Source: Chitinophaga sp. sic0106
GTDB taxonomy: Bacteria; Bacteroidota; Bacteroidia; Chitinophagales; Chitinophagaceae
Reading direction: 5' to 3'
Length of the DNA: 64,000 nt
Assembly (NCBI RefSeq): GCF_019219075.1
Contig: NZ_JAHUWJ010000017.1
Location: 81,825 to 145,824, forward strand
Shown here: positions 17,818-27,146 of the stretch, piece after piece
Position numbering within the stretch: the first letter of the stretch is position 1
Layout: each line of letters starts with the position of its first letter
Program-made: the position numbers and the translations under genes
Notes under the pieces: generated by a model
Seen by the model: the letters and a program-made list of their open reading frames with translations, nothing else
What the model was told of the DNA's origin: nothing
The model's database searches: none

Positions 17818-18353
17818 CCCTGGGACCCGCTTCACAGGCGGTTTTAGCAAGGTTAAGGTAGCAATTTGGGGAGGGGCGCGGCCCTGGCACCCGCTTTACA
17901 GGCGTTTTTAGCAAGGTCAAAGGTAGCAATTTGGGGAGGGGCGCGGCCCTGGGACCCGCTTTAATGGCGGTTTTAGCAAGGTTAAGGTAACAATTTGGGG
18001 AGGAGCGCGGCCCTGGGACCCGCTTTAATGGCGGTTTTAGCAAGGTTAAGGTAACAATTTGGGGAGGAGCGCGGCCCTGGGACCCGCTTTAATGGCGGTT
18101 TTAGCAAGGTCAAGGTAACAATTTGGGGAGGAGCGCGGCCCTGGGACCCGCTTTAATGGCGTTTTTAGCAAGGTTAAGGTAGCAATTTGGGGAGGGGCGC
18201 GGCCCTGGGACCCGCTTTAATGCGGTTTTAGCAAGGTTAAGGTAACAATTTGGGGAGGGGCGCGGCCCTGGGACCCGCTTTAATGGCGGTTTTAGCAAGG
18301 TTAAGGTAACAATTTGGGGAGGAGCGCGGCCCTGGGACCCGCTTTAACCGCGT
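17818..18353. repeat. 64-bp tandem repeat array, eight full copies and a partial ninth
   Basis: Each unit begins CCCTGGGACCCGCTTTAATG and ends in a G-rich block (TTTGGGGAGGAGCGCGG). Unit starts are at 17818, 17882, 17947, 18011, 18075, 18139, 18203, 18266 and 18330, so the period is 64 with two one-base slips. Copies 4 to 6 are nearly identical and the outer ones drift. Most units carry a small hairpin CCGC-TTTAATG-GCGG followed by TTTT. The period is not a multiple of three, so apparent minus-strand reading frames through it are artefacts. The array lies between the convergent S41 genes. Confidence 0.95.
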
Positions 18354-18481
18354 TTTGGGTGGAGTTGCCGTAACGATTATACTGGAGAGATCAAGCACCA
18401 CACAGTTGCCGGCAGCCTGCATCTTCTACAGCCCTCAACGGAGGCTCAAAAGCTACAGCTGCGCGCAGCGCAGCCCCACCC

Positions 18482-18504
18482 GCATGACACCGAAGGTGTC
18501 ATGC
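18482..18504. repeat. 10-bp perfect hairpin
   Basis: GCATGACACC and GGTGTCATGC around GAA. It lies just beyond the S41 terminator when read on the minus strand and has no T-run on that side. Confidence 0.7.
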
Positions 18505-18534
18505 AAAAAAAGAGAGGATGCCAAAGGCATCCTC
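18505..18534 (-). terminator. Terminator of the tail-specific protease gene
   Basis: A perfect 9-bp stem (18514-18522 with 18526-18534, 3-nt loop) followed on the minus strand by TCTTTTTTT. It lies 31 bp past the stop. Confidence 0.9.
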
Positions 18535-18564
18535 CCAAAAAAATGTATGATCAATTAAAAGCGA

Positions 18565-20682
18565 TTACTGCTGCTTACGCTGCATCTTAGGTAACGTCTG
18601 GGCAATCAGGTCATTCATCACATTCACCGCTTCGTCCAGATAGATATCTTTAGTTCTGGCTTTCAACCAGTCTTTGTTACGGGCGATTTTGGTGGTGTCA
18701 TTACCGATTTTATCCAGGTCCACTTTCATGGAGGAGATGTTCAGCTCTTTCACTTTATCGTTTACGGTGTCGTATTTCTTCAGTGCGGCGGTGTTCACTT
18801 TCTGCTCTGCTTTATAGGTAGCGAGGTTAAGTGAATAACTCTCCTGTTTTTCGAGTTTTTTCAGCGTAGCGAGGTTTTCGTTCAGCAGTTTAAATGCGGC
18901 GCTGTTAGCCATTCTCTTTTCGCTGCTCTTTTTAAGCGTCTCTGCGTTCACCGGGTTAGACCAGATTTCGTAGTTGGATTTAGGAATTTCATCCCAGGCC
19001 AGTGCGTCGCTGTCTTTACGCTCAGACACTTCATAGTAAGGATCTGGCAGCACGATATCGGAAGAAACGCCTTTCAGCTGAGTGGAACCACCGTTAGCAC
19101 GGTAGAATTTCTGCTGGGTGAGTTTCAGGGCACCGAGGCTCTGACCATCTTTCACAGGATAGAAATCATCCAGGGAGAATAGGCGCTGAACGGTACCTTT
19201 ACCGAAGGTTTGCTGGCTACCGATGATCACGGCGCGTTTGTAATCCTGCATGGCTGCTGCGAGGATTTCGGAGGCGGAGGCACTGTATTCATTAACCATG
19301 ATAGCCAGTGGTCCGTCGTACTGCACGCTTTTATCACGGTCACGCAGTACAATGGCGTCCCCACCTCTGGAGCGTACCTGCACTACCGGGCCTTCAGGAA
19401 TGAAGAGACCGGCCATTTCCACTACTTCCGGCAGTGAGCCACCACCGTTGAAGCGGAGATCGAGGATGATACCTTCTACTTTTTCTGCTTTCAGCTTAGC
19501 TACTTCTTTGGCAACATCAGCGGCACAACGGGCGCCGTTGCGGTCGTTGAAGTCGGAGTAGAATTCCGGCAGGTAGATGTAACCAATTTTATGTGTACCG
19601 TTGATCACGGCTGATTTGGCAAATGTTTCCTCCTGGATGATTTCATCACGAACGATCGGGATCACTTTCACGGTACCGTCTACACTTTTCACGGTGAGTT
19701 TAACGGTGGTGCCTTTGTTACCACGAATCAGTTTCACTGCATCTTCAACCGGGTAGCCGGTGATATCTACCGCTTCCTTATCGCCCTGTGCCACTTTCTG
19801 GATCACATCATTTACTTTCAGGTGGCCTTCCTTCCAGCTTGGGCTACCGGTAATGATGCTGAGGACTTTGATTTTACCGTCTTCTTCTTTCAGTCCGGCA
19901 CCGATACCAAAGAATTTACCGGCCATTTGTTCTTCGAACTGACGCTTTTCATCAGGCGGGAAGTAGTCGGTATGTGGGTCCATGGTGGTGGTGATGGCGT
20001 TCACGTACAGGCTGAAACGGTCGTTATCATCCTGGCGGTTTTTAATCCTTTCGAAGTAGCGGTCGTATACCTTTTTCACTTTCTCCCGTGCTTCGGCTTC
20101 CAGTTGCTGGTCTGTTTTATTCTTAACGCTGTCTTCTTTAGATTTCTCGCGGGTTTCCTGGAGATCGGTGAGCTTTTCCAGGGTGCGGTATTTCAGCATT
20201 TTTCTCCAGGCTTCGTACCTGGCTACGGAGTCAACCGGGTATTCCACCTTATCCACATCCAGTACTACGCTCTCATCTTTTGAAAAATCAAAAGGTTGTG
20301 AGAGAATAGCCGGATAGATAGCGGAAGCCTCTGCCACTCTTTGTTTGATGATGGTGTTGATGTTGCGGAAGCAGTCCAGCTGCGCGCCTTTCAGTTCATC
20401 ATCGATATGTGTGGAGAGGGGGCCCAGTCTGTCGATATCGCTTTTCAGGAAGAACTTCTTCTCTACGTCCAGGCTACGGAGGTATTTATTGAAAGCTTCT
20501 TTGGAGAAAGCATCGTCTATTGGTTTGGGTTGGTAGTGGCCCTCTTTCAGCATTTGCCCTACCAGGTTCATGATCACTTCATACCGACCAGGAGGATCGT
20601 CTGAAAGACCAAGTTTGGTAAAGGCGAGTACACCAGCGGAAAGGCTGATCAGCACTACCGGGATTATCACTTTCAGTCTCAT
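18565..20682 (-). CDS. prc: Tail-specific protease (Prc-like, S41)
   Basis: About 705 residues with an N-terminal signal or anchor (MRLKVIIPVVLISLSAGVLAF), a long helical N-domain and a PDZ domain (SPSWKEGHLKVNDVIQKV). The catalytic core has EYSASASEILAAAMQDY (nucleophile Ser) and QQTFGKGTVQ (general-base Lys). The Lys-rich C-terminal region (about 560-705) matches the extra C-domain of Prc. It degrades periplasmic proteins from their C-termini. ATG 20682 is preferred over 20691 because the signal peptide starts there. Confidence 0.94.
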   Translation of the reverse strand: MRLKVIIPVVLISLSAGVLAFTKLGLSDDPPGRYEVIMNLVGQMLKEGHYQPKPIDDAFSKEAFNKYLRSLDVEKKFFLKSDIDRLGPLSTHIDDELKGAQLDCFRNINTIIKQRVAEASAIYPAILSQPFDFSKDESVVLDVDKVEYPVDSVARYEAWRKMLKYRTLEKLTDLQETREKSKEDSVKNKTDQQLEAEAREKVKKVYDRYFERIKNRQDDNDRFSLYVNAITTTMDPHTDYFPPDEKRQFEEQMAGKFFGIGAGLKEEDGKIKVLSIITGSPSWKEGHLKVNDVIQKVAQGDKEAVDITGYPVEDAVKLIRGNKGTTVKLTVKSVDGTVKVIPIVRDEIIQEETFAKSAVINGTHKIGYIYLPEFYSDFNDRNGARCAADVAKEVAKLKAEKVEGIILDLRFNGGGSLPEVVEMAGLFIPEGPVVQVRSRGGDAIVLRDRDKSVQYDGPLAIMVNEYSASASEILAAAMQDYKRAVIIGSQQTFGKGTVQRLFSLDDFYPVKDGQSLGALKLTQQKFYRANGGSTQLKGVSSDIVLPDPYYEVSERKDSDALAWDEIPKSNYEIWSNPVNAETLKKSSEKRMANSAAFKLLNENLATLKKLEKQESYSLNLATYKAEQKVNTAALKKYDTVNDKVKELNISSMKVDLDKIGNDTTKIARNKDWLKARTKDIYLDEAVNVMNDLIAQTLPKMQRKQQ

Positions 20683-20698
20683 ATGTAACACTATTGAA

Positions 20699-20723
20699 CA
20701 AAAATATTCTCAAATCAAATATA
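20699..20723 (-). promoter_or_regulatory. Two candidate -7 elements of the prc-like gene
   Basis: On the minus strand, TATATTTG (20716-20723) and TATTTTTG (20699-20706) both match TAnnTTTG. No clean TTG lies at the right distance from either. Confidence 0.4.
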
Positions 20724-20766
20724 AAGTAAATTCATCCGCTACCAGCTGAATTATCTTCCTTTTTAA

Positions 20767-20794
20767 CAAAAATTTGGCCGGGCTGAAATGCCCG
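20767..20794 (-). terminator. Probable terminator of the sugar dehydrogenase gene
   Basis: CGGGC-TGAAAT-GCCCG hairpin (20779-20794), followed on the minus strand by CCAAATTTTTG. It lies 61 bp past the stop. Confidence 0.5.
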
Positions 20795-20854
20795 TCCTCC
20801 TTAAGTTGATAACGATTAAGGCAGTGGTTATGTTTGGATCTATGGCCGGAATAA

Positions 20855-22075
20855 TTAATCTTTTACCAATTTATACACAGCTCCTTTAAAACCGTTGCTG
20901 GTGGAGGCGCTGGTGAGCATATACAGTTCTCCGTGTTCGTCCTGGCCCCAGCTGAGAATCTGGAGGTTATCGGCCGGACGGTTAGAAAACTGTAAATCAG
21001 CGCGTTCCCATTTACTACCGTTTTGTATCAAGACAAAAGCCTTGCCATTATAATCACCAAAAACGTATAGGCCTTTCAGTGATGGTATGGCGGAACCACG
21101 ATATACATAACCACCTGTTATACTGATACCGAGGTCGTGATCATACTCATGTATCGGGGCAATGAGCTTAGATTTATCCGTACCGGCGGGTACGTTGAAG
21201 TCGTGGTAACCTTCCATAATACGCCAGCCATAGTTCCCTCCTTTGCGGATGATGTCTACTTCTTCGTACAGGTTTTGTCCTACATCACCGGTAAAGAGGC
21301 GGCCATTGGCCTTATCGAAAGAAAAGCGCCATGGGTTACGCAGGCCATAGGCCCATATTTCAGGCTTAGCACCGGCTGTTTTCACGAAAGGATTATCGGC
21401 CGGCACCTTGTATGGCGTACCATTTACATCGATGCGGATAATTTTCCCCAGGATGGTGCCCAGGTCCTGGCCATTACCGATGGTACCGTGTTTATCTCCA
21501 CCACCGCCGCCATCGCCGAGGCCTACGTAAAGGTAGCCATCAGGGCCAAACTCCAGCTGACCGCCGTTATGATTGGATTCAGGCTGGTTCAGCTCCAGCA
21601 ATACCCTTTCGGATTTAGGGTCTATCACGTTCGGATTGGAGGCAGAAACAGTGTATTCCACCAGTTTACTTTTATGATTCAGTCCTTTTACCGGTTTGTC
21701 AACAGGGGCGCTATAGTAGAGGTATACCTTTCGGTTTTGTTTAAACTTAGGATGAAACGCCATGCCCAGCAGGCCGCGCTCATCGTAGGCGGCGTTAACT
21801 TTCACCATCTGGTCAGTAACATCTGCAAATGGCGTGGTAAAGAGTTTACCGTTTTGCACGATCCATACTTTTCCTTCTTTCTGGCAAAAGAACAGGCGTC
21901 CGCTGCCATCGTTGGGTACCGCCATGTTTACAGGGGAGATGAATCTGTCGGTAACCAATTCCAGCTTGACTTTACGTGCTGGTGGTTCGGCATCCGGTGC
22001 GCCGGGTCCTGCTTTTACTACAAGAGCATTAAGTACAGTTAATAAGGCCAGGCCGATAAAACGATGATTTTTCAT
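20855..22075 (-). CDS. Secreted glucose/sorbosone dehydrogenase-like protein (PQQ type)
   Basis: 406 residues with a Sec signal peptide (MKNHRFIGLALLTVLNALVVKA). The six-bladed propeller signatures of soluble PQQ-dependent sugar dehydrogenases are present: ISPVNMAVPNDGSGRLFFCQ, ERGLLGMAFHPKF, HNGGQLEFGPDGYLYVGLGDG and GKIIRIDVNG, then YGLRNPWRFSFD. It probably oxidises sugars in the periplasm with a PQQ or metal cofactor; the substrate is unknown. The in-frame ATG at 22111 adds 12 residues ahead of the signal peptide and is disfavoured. Confidence 0.9.
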   Translation of the reverse strand: MKNHRFIGLALLTVLNALVVKAGPGAPDAEPPARKVKLELVTDRFISPVNMAVPNDGSGRLFFCQKEGKVWIVQNGKLFTTPFADVTDQMVKVNAAYDERGLLGMAFHPKFKQNRKVYLYYSAPVDKPVKGLNHKSKLVEYTVSASNPNVIDPKSERVLLELNQPESNHNGGQLEFGPDGYLYVGLGDGGGGGDKHGTIGNGQDLGTILGKIIRIDVNGTPYKVPADNPFVKTAGAKPEIWAYGLRNPWRFSFDKANGRLFTGDVGQNLYEEVDIIRKGGNYGWRIMEGYHDFNVPAGTDKSKLIAPIHEYDHDLGISITGGYVYRGSAIPSLKGLYVFGDYNGKAFVLIQNGSKWERADLQFSNRPADNLQILSWGQDEHGELYMLTSASTSNGFKGAVYKLVKD

Positions 22076-22195
22076 ATTAGTGCAGGAATTTAGCAGGATA
22101 AAAGTAATCATCTCCCTGAAAAATAGATAAACAATTGATAAGCGGAATTACACAATTTTCTGTTTTATTTTACCTTCGTTTTAAATTTCAACAGA

Positions 22196-23449
22196 TTGGA
22201 CACAACACCTAACAGGGCGGACGCATATGCTTCACTACGTTTCCCGGAATTCAACTACTACCTTGTAATACGCTTTGCTATTGTATTCGCACTTGCCATG
22301 CAATTTGCAATCATTGAGTGGAAAGTGAATGAACTGGCGAGAGATCCGTTTGCGCTGGGTCTGATTGGATTGGCAGAGGTAATACCGGCTGTATTACTGG
22401 CCCCTTTTGCGGGCCATATTGTGGATAAACGGGAAAAACGGGGATTACTGCTGAAGTGTATAATCGCCTACCTGGTGATATCTACCGGACTGTTTTTACT
22501 CACCTGGGACAAGGCCGTACAGGGCATTCCTACCCACCGGGTGCTGATGATGATTTACGCCCTGGTATTCCTTGGCGGCGTGGTCAGAGCTTTTACGAGT
22601 CCGTCTACCTTTACTTTATTATCGTTGCTGGTACCCAAACAACTGTACGCTAACGCCTCTACCTGGAGCAGTTCCGCCTGGCAGATAGGCGGTGTACTCG
22701 GACCTGCCTTAGGTGGCTTTCTGATATACCTGTTTGGCGTGCACTGGTCCATGTTGCTGGTAGTGTTCATTTTACTGGCGCCGCTCTACAGTCTCCTTAA
22801 AATACAACCCAAACCTATTTACTATAAAAACCAGGGAGAAGGCTTCATTGAGGGCCTTACCAAGGGTATGAAGTTCGTATGGAACACCAAGGTAGTGTTG
22901 AACGCCATGGCCCTGGATATGTTTGCCGTGCTGTTTGGTGGTGCGGTGGCCATGCTGCCGGTATTTGCGACGGACGTCCTGCATGTGGGTTCCCTGGAAT
23001 ACGGTATCCTGAGATCCGCGCCAGCAGTAGGTTCCCTGATTACTATGTTTATTCTGGCCCACAAGCCGCTGAATAATAAGCCAGGTATTAAGCTGCTGGC
23101 GGCAGTTTTCTGCTTTGGCCTAACCATCATTGTGTTTGGATTATCTACCAGTTTTATACTGTCGCTCGCAGCGCTGCTGTTCAGTGGTGTGTTTGACGGC
23201 GTGAGTGTGGTGATCCGCCAGACGATCCTGCAATTGAAAACACCGGATGAGATGCGTGGCAGGGTGGCTTCCGTTAGCTCTATGTTTGTGGGAAGCTCCA
23301 ATGAGCTGGGGGCATTTGAGAGTGGATTTATGGCAAGGGCGCTGGGGCTGGTGCCATCAGTGGTATTTGGAGGCTGTGTAACGCTGGGCGTGGTGATAAC
23401 TACTTATGTTATTTCGCCGGCTATGAGGAAGCTGGATTTGAAGGCGTGA
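22196..23449 (+). CDS. MFS transporter, likely TTG start
   Basis: 417 residues with about 11-12 hydrophobic helices. The loop after helix 2 has GHIVDKREKRGLLL, matching the MFS motif A region (GxLaDrxGrr). It resembles MFS_3/enterobactin-exporter-like proteins, but the substrate is unknown. No ATG exists in frame between the upstream stop at 22139 and the conserved start of the protein, so TTG at 22196 is the likely initiator. TACCTTCG at 22171-22178, one base off TAnnTTTG, may be its -7 element. The gene ends seven bases before a REP-like palindrome pair. Confidence 0.87.
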   Translation: MDTTPNRADAYASLRFPEFNYYLVIRFAIVFALAMQFAIIEWKVNELARDPFALGLIGLAEVIPAVLLAPFAGHIVDKREKRGLLLKCIIAYLVISTGLFLLTWDKAVQGIPTHRVLMMIYALVFLGGVVRAFTSPSTFTLLSLLVPKQLYANASTWSSSAWQIGGVLGPALGGFLIYLFGVHWSMLLVVFILLAPLYSLLKIQPKPIYYKNQGEGFIEGLTKGMKFVWNTKVVLNAMALDMFAVLFGGAVAMLPVFATDVLHVGSLEYGILRSAPAVGSLITMFILAHKPLNNKPGIKLLAAVFCFGLTIIVFGLSTSFILSLAALLFSGVFDGVSVVIRQTILQLKTPDEMRGRVASVSSMFVGSSNELGAFESGFMARALGLVPSVVFGGCVTLGVVITTYVISPAMRKLDLKA

Positions 23450-23455
23450 TTCCCC

Positions 23456-23541
23456 GTAGAGCCGCAATGCTTGCGGCTCCCCGCTTTCAACCCGTTCATC
23501 AGAAGGATCAGAGCCTGGAGCCGCAAGCATTGCGGCTCTAC
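23456..23541. repeat. REP-like pair of inverted palindromes
   Basis: A 25-nt arm (23456-23480) is exactly repeated in inverse orientation (23517-23541) across a 36-nt spacer. Each arm is itself a hairpin, GAGCCGCAA-TGC-TTGCGGCTC. This is the organisation of REP/BIME elements. It sits between convergent genes and may also end both transcripts. Confidence 0.88.
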
Positions 23542-23550
23542 AAGGGATTA

Positions 23551-24045
23551 TCAGAGCTTCATTTCGTCTTTTAATCTTTCCAGTACATAATACACCGCCG
23601 GGCAGGTAGTACTGTTCATATAAGTGATATTAGGTCTTTTGAAGAAGTCGTAGCTATCAGTATAAGGATAGTTATGGCAATCACCGGGTCTTACGTCATA
23701 AATACTGCAGTAGTTGTCGTCCCCGAGAAACGGGCATGGACTGAACTTCACTACATAATCCTCGTCTTTATCGATTTTCAGATAGGTATCCATGAAGGTG
23801 GCTTCCTTCATGCCCAGGTGTTTGGAAATCCGTTTAATATCAGGTGCTTTGAAGCGTGGGCTGATGGTTTTGCAGCATCCGGCACATTCGAGGCAGTCGA
23901 TTTTACTGAAAGCTTCGTCATGAAGTTTCGGGAGAAGTTTCTCAACGCCTTTACCGCGGCGTGAATTCAGTTTTTCCAGGAACTGCTTGTTAGCCTTTTG
24001 TTTATCCTTGGCTTTCTGTTCCCAGTTTTCTAAAATATTGCTCAT
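23551..24045 (-). CDS. YkgJ-family cysteine-cluster protein
   Basis: 164 residues. A Lys-rich N-terminus precedes the clusters CLECAGCC (about 60-67) and, further on, CPFLGDDNYCSIYDVRPGDCHNYP, the usual pattern of the YkgJ/UPF0153 family, thought to bind zinc or iron-sulfur. Function is unknown. The chosen start MSNILENW avoids a 23-residue extension (start 24114) with no family features. It is divergent from gcvP, whose promoter lies in the shared 164-bp region. Confidence 0.85.
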   Translation of the reverse strand: MSNILENWEQKAKDKQKANKQFLEKLNSRRGKGVEKLLPKLHDEAFSKIDCLECAGCCKTISPRFKAPDIKRISKHLGMKEATFMDTYLKIDKDEDYVVKFSPCPFLGDDNYCSIYDVRPGDCHNYPYTDSYDFFKRPNITYMNSTTCPAVYYVLERLKDEMKL

Positions 24046-24147
24046 TTGCTGCAAAGATAGGCATTTAGGCAATGGACAATACTGTGACATTCCTTTATAC
24101 CGGAAATCCTCCATTTATCACTGATTTAACCAGCCTGGTGGCCGAGG

Positions 24148-24179
24148 TTTGGCGATTGCTAAAAATCGTCATAGCTTTG
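24148..24179 (+). promoter_or_regulatory. Promoter of gcvP
   Basis: TTTG (24148-24151), 20 nt, then TAGCTTTG (24172-24179), an exact Bacteroidota pattern, 30 bp before the ATG. No glycine-riboswitch-like structure is seen in this short leader. Confidence 0.8.
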
Positions 24180-24209
24180 CGCATTCTATTCAAACTACCT
24201 GCTTACATC

Positions 24210-27071
24210 ATGAATCTTTTTGATATTCAACAAAATGAATTCGTGCACCGTCACATTGGGCCGAATGAAGCTGAGAAGAGCCAGATGCTGGAAACCATCG
24301 GAACCGGCAGCCTGGATGAGCTGATCAACAAAACTGTACCTGGCGCCATCCGTATGCAGACGCCGCTGGCAGTACCTGCTGCCATGAGTGAGAGCGATTA
24401 TCTGCGCCATCTCAAAGAAGTTTCACTGAAAAACCAGGTTTACCGCAGTTATATCGGTCAGGGTTATTTCGACACGATCACTCCAAGTGTGATCCTTCGC
24501 AACGTGTTCGAAAATCCAGGATGGTATACCCAGTACACCCCGTACCAGGCAGAAATTTCTCAGGGCCGCCTGGAAAGTCTGCTGAACTACCAGACCATGG
24601 TGAGCGACCTGACCGGATTGCCTATTGCCAATGCTTCCCTGCTGGATGAAGCTACTGCAGCGGCTGAAGCAATGACCATGTTCTTCAATGCACTGAACAG
24701 GGATCACGCCAACCTGAGCAGACCTAAGTTTTTCGTGGATGAACATGTGTATCCGCAGACCTTAGACGTTATCCACACCCGTGCTACCCCGCTGAACATC
24801 GAGGTGGTAACCGGTGACTATAAAGCAGCCCGGATCGATGAAAGCTATTTCGGCGCACTGGTGCAGTATCCAAACAACGTAGGCAGTGTTGAAAACTACC
24901 AGGACTTCATCGCGAAAGTTCACGGTGCCGGCGCCTATGTAGCAATGGCTACTGACCTGCTGGCACTGACCCTGCTGACCTCTCCCGGTGAGCTGGGTGC
25001 TGACGCTGCCCTGGGTTCCGCACAGCGCTTTGGTGTTCCATTGGGCTTTGGTGGTCCTCACGCGGCATTCTTTGCTGTAAAAGATGAATTCAAACGTACT
25101 ATTCCAGGCCGTATCATTGGTGTGAGCATTGATGCTCAGGGTGGCCGCGCACTGCGCATGGCCCTGCAAACCCGCGAGCAGCACATCAAACGTGAGAAAG
25201 CTACTTCCAATATCTGTACTGCACAAGCGTTGCTGGCCAATATGGCGGCTATGTACGCAGTATATCACGGTCCTCAGGGCCTGAAAAACATCGCCACCCG
25301 CGTAGCCAAACTGGCCAACACCCTGGCCGGCAAACTGGTAGCGAAGGGTCTGACACTGGCATCGAACAATTTCTTCGATACCATCGTGGTAAGCGGTGCG
25401 GATGTGAAAGCTAAAGCCACCGGTGCCGGTATCAATTTCCGTTACTTCGCTAACGGTAACGTTGGTATCTCCCTGGATGAAACTACTACTATTGGTGATA
25501 TCAATGATATCCTGGGTGTATTTGGCGCAGGTAATACCGATGTCAACGCAGTAAACGGCAGTGCCGTTGCTATCCAGGCAGAACTGGTACGTACCTCTCC
25601 ATACCTGACCCACCCACACTTCAACAGCTATCACAGCGAATCACTGATGATGCGCTACCTGAAGCTGCTGGAAAATAAGGATCTCTCCCTCAACACCTCC
25701 ATGATCTCTCTCGGTTCCTGCACCATGAAACTGAATGCAGCTTCCGAAATGATTCCATTGAGCTGGTCACACTGGAGCAAAATGCATCCATTTGCACCTA
25801 AAGATCAAACCGGCGGTTATCAGCAGATGATCACCGAGCTGGGTGATTACCTGAGCACTATCACCGGATTTGATTCCTGCAGCCTGCAACCAAACAGCGG
25901 TGCACAGGGTGAATATGCCGGCCTGCTCGTTATCCGCGATTTCCATGAGAGCCGTGGTGAAGGTCACCGTAACGTGATGCTGATCCCTATCTCTGCCCAC
26001 GGTACCAACCCTGCATCCGCAGTAATGGCTGGTTTCAAGGTAGTAGTAGTAAAAGCCCTGGAAAACGGTTATATCGATGTTGCCGACCTGAAAGCAAAAG
26101 CGGAAGCACATGCTGCTGACCTCGCAGGTATCATGATCACTTATCCTTCTACCTACGGTATTTATGAGGAGAGTGTGAAAGAAATTTGTGAAACCGTTCA
26201 CCAGTACGGCGGACAAGTATACATGGACGGTGCAAACATGAACGCACAGGTAGGACTCACTGCTCCTGGCCTGATTGGTGCGGACGTTTGCCACCTGAAC
26301 CTGCATAAAACCTTCGCTATCCCTCACGGTGGCGGTGGTCCCGGCATGGGCCCGATCTGTGTTGCCAAACACCTGACGCCATTCCTGCCTGGTCACGTAG
26401 AGCTGAACAACGGTGCTGCCAGCAACGCTGTTTCTGCAGCCCCTTATGGTTCTGCCAGCATCCTGCTGATCTCTTACGCTTACATCCGCATGCTCGGATC
26501 TGAGGGCGTAAAAGCAGCTTCTATGTATGCGATCCTGAATGCCAACTACATGAAGGCGCGACTGGAAAAAGCATACGATATCCTGTACAGTGGCAGCAAC
26601 GGTACCTGCGCACACGAGTTCATCGTGGACCTTCGTCCGTTTAAAGCTACCGCCGGTATCGAAGCGGAAGATGTAGCAAAACGCCTGATGGATTACGGCT
26701 TCCACGCTCCTACTATGAGCTTCCCGGTTGCTGGTACCATCATGATTGAGCCTACTGAAAGTGAGGATAAAGGTGAACTGGACCGCTTCTGCGATGCCAT
26801 GCTTTCTATCCGCGAAGAAATCCGCGCAGTAGAAGAAGGTCGTGCAGACAAGCAGGACAACGCACTGAAAAATGCACCACATACACAGTTTGTAATCACT
26901 GCCGACGAATGGAACCATCCATACAGCCGTCAGCAGGCCGCTTACCCACTGGAATATGTGAAGCTGAATAAATTCTGGCCTTCTGTAAGCCGTGTTAATA
27001 ACACTCATGGCGACAGAAACCTCATTTGCACCTGCGAACCAGTGAGTGCTTATGAAGAAGTAAACGCATAA
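24210..27071 (+). CDS. gcvP: Glycine dehydrogenase (decarboxylating), P-protein
   Basis: The PLP enzyme of the glycine cleavage system. It decarboxylates glycine and passes the aminomethyl group to the H-protein. The 953 residues are a fused two-domain P-protein. The N-terminus has FVHRHIGPNE. The C-terminal half has CHLNLHKTFAIPHGGGGPGMGPI with the PLP-binding Lys in LHKTF. ATG 24210 is chosen because MNLFDIQQNEF starts the family; an upstream ATG at 24072 would place the promoter inside the gene. No gcvT or gcvH is adjacent. Confidence 0.97.
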   Translation: MNLFDIQQNEFVHRHIGPNEAEKSQMLETIGTGSLDELINKTVPGAIRMQTPLAVPAAMSESDYLRHLKEVSLKNQVYRSYIGQGYFDTITPSVILRNVFENPGWYTQYTPYQAEISQGRLESLLNYQTMVSDLTGLPIANASLLDEATAAAEAMTMFFNALNRDHANLSRPKFFVDEHVYPQTLDVIHTRATPLNIEVVTGDYKAARIDESYFGALVQYPNNVGSVENYQDFIAKVHGAGAYVAMATDLLALTLLTSPGELGADAALGSAQRFGVPLGFGGPHAAFFAVKDEFKRTIPGRIIGVSIDAQGGRALRMALQTREQHIKREKATSNICTAQALLANMAAMYAVYHGPQGLKNIATRVAKLANTLAGKLVAKGLTLASNNFFDTIVVSGADVKAKATGAGINFRYFANGNVGISLDETTTIGDINDILGVFGAGNTDVNAVNGSAVAIQAELVRTSPYLTHPHFNSYHSESLMMRYLKLLENKDLSLNTSMISLGSCTMKLNAASEMIPLSWSHWSKMHPFAPKDQTGGYQQMITELGDYLSTITGFDSCSLQPNSGAQGEYAGLLVIRDFHESRGEGHRNVMLIPISAHGTNPASAVMAGFKVVVVKALENGYIDVADLKAKAEAHAADLAGIMITYPSTYGIYEESVKEICETVHQYGGQVYMDGANMNAQVGLTAPGLIGADVCHLNLHKTFAIPHGGGGPGMGPICVAKHLTPFLPGHVELNNGAASNAVSAAPYGSASILLISYAYIRMLGSEGVKAASMYAILNANYMKARLEKAYDILYSGSNGTCAHEFIVDLRPFKATAGIEAEDVAKRLMDYGFHAPTMSFPVAGTIMIEPTESEDKGELDRFCDAMLSIREEIRAVEEGRADKQDNALKNAPHTQFVITADEWNHPYSRQQAAYPLEYVKLNKFWPSVSRVNNTHGDRNLICTCEPVSAYEEVNA

Positions 27072-27090
27072 GTTTTACCAAGAAAAGCAA

Positions 27091-27124
27091 AAAAGGCCGT
27101 CTCATTCGTTTGAGACGGCCTTTT
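27091..27124. terminator. Bidirectional terminator between gcvP and the exporter gene
   Basis: A 14-bp perfect stem (27091-27104 with 27111-27124) with A-run and T-run arms around a 6-nt loop. Confidence 0.93.
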
Positions 27125-27146
27125 ACTTTTGTATTGATTGGCTGGT

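Noticed and set aside
17818..18353. CRISPR array
   Set aside because: Units are contiguous 64-bp tandem repeats without unique spacers, and no cas genes are near.
17639..18422. Several minus-strand frames with KRVPGPRPSPNCYLNLAKT-like repeats
   Set aside because: They are the 64-bp tandem repeat read in changing frames; the period is not a multiple of three and there is no start signal.
24045..24210. Glycine riboswitch before gcvP
   Set aside because: The leader from the promoter to the ATG is only about 25 nt and shows no aptamer-like structure.
25767..27008. 413-codon frame antisense to gcvP
   Set aside because: It is a long open antisense frame due to codon bias of the real gene; no domain pattern, and gcvP is complete.
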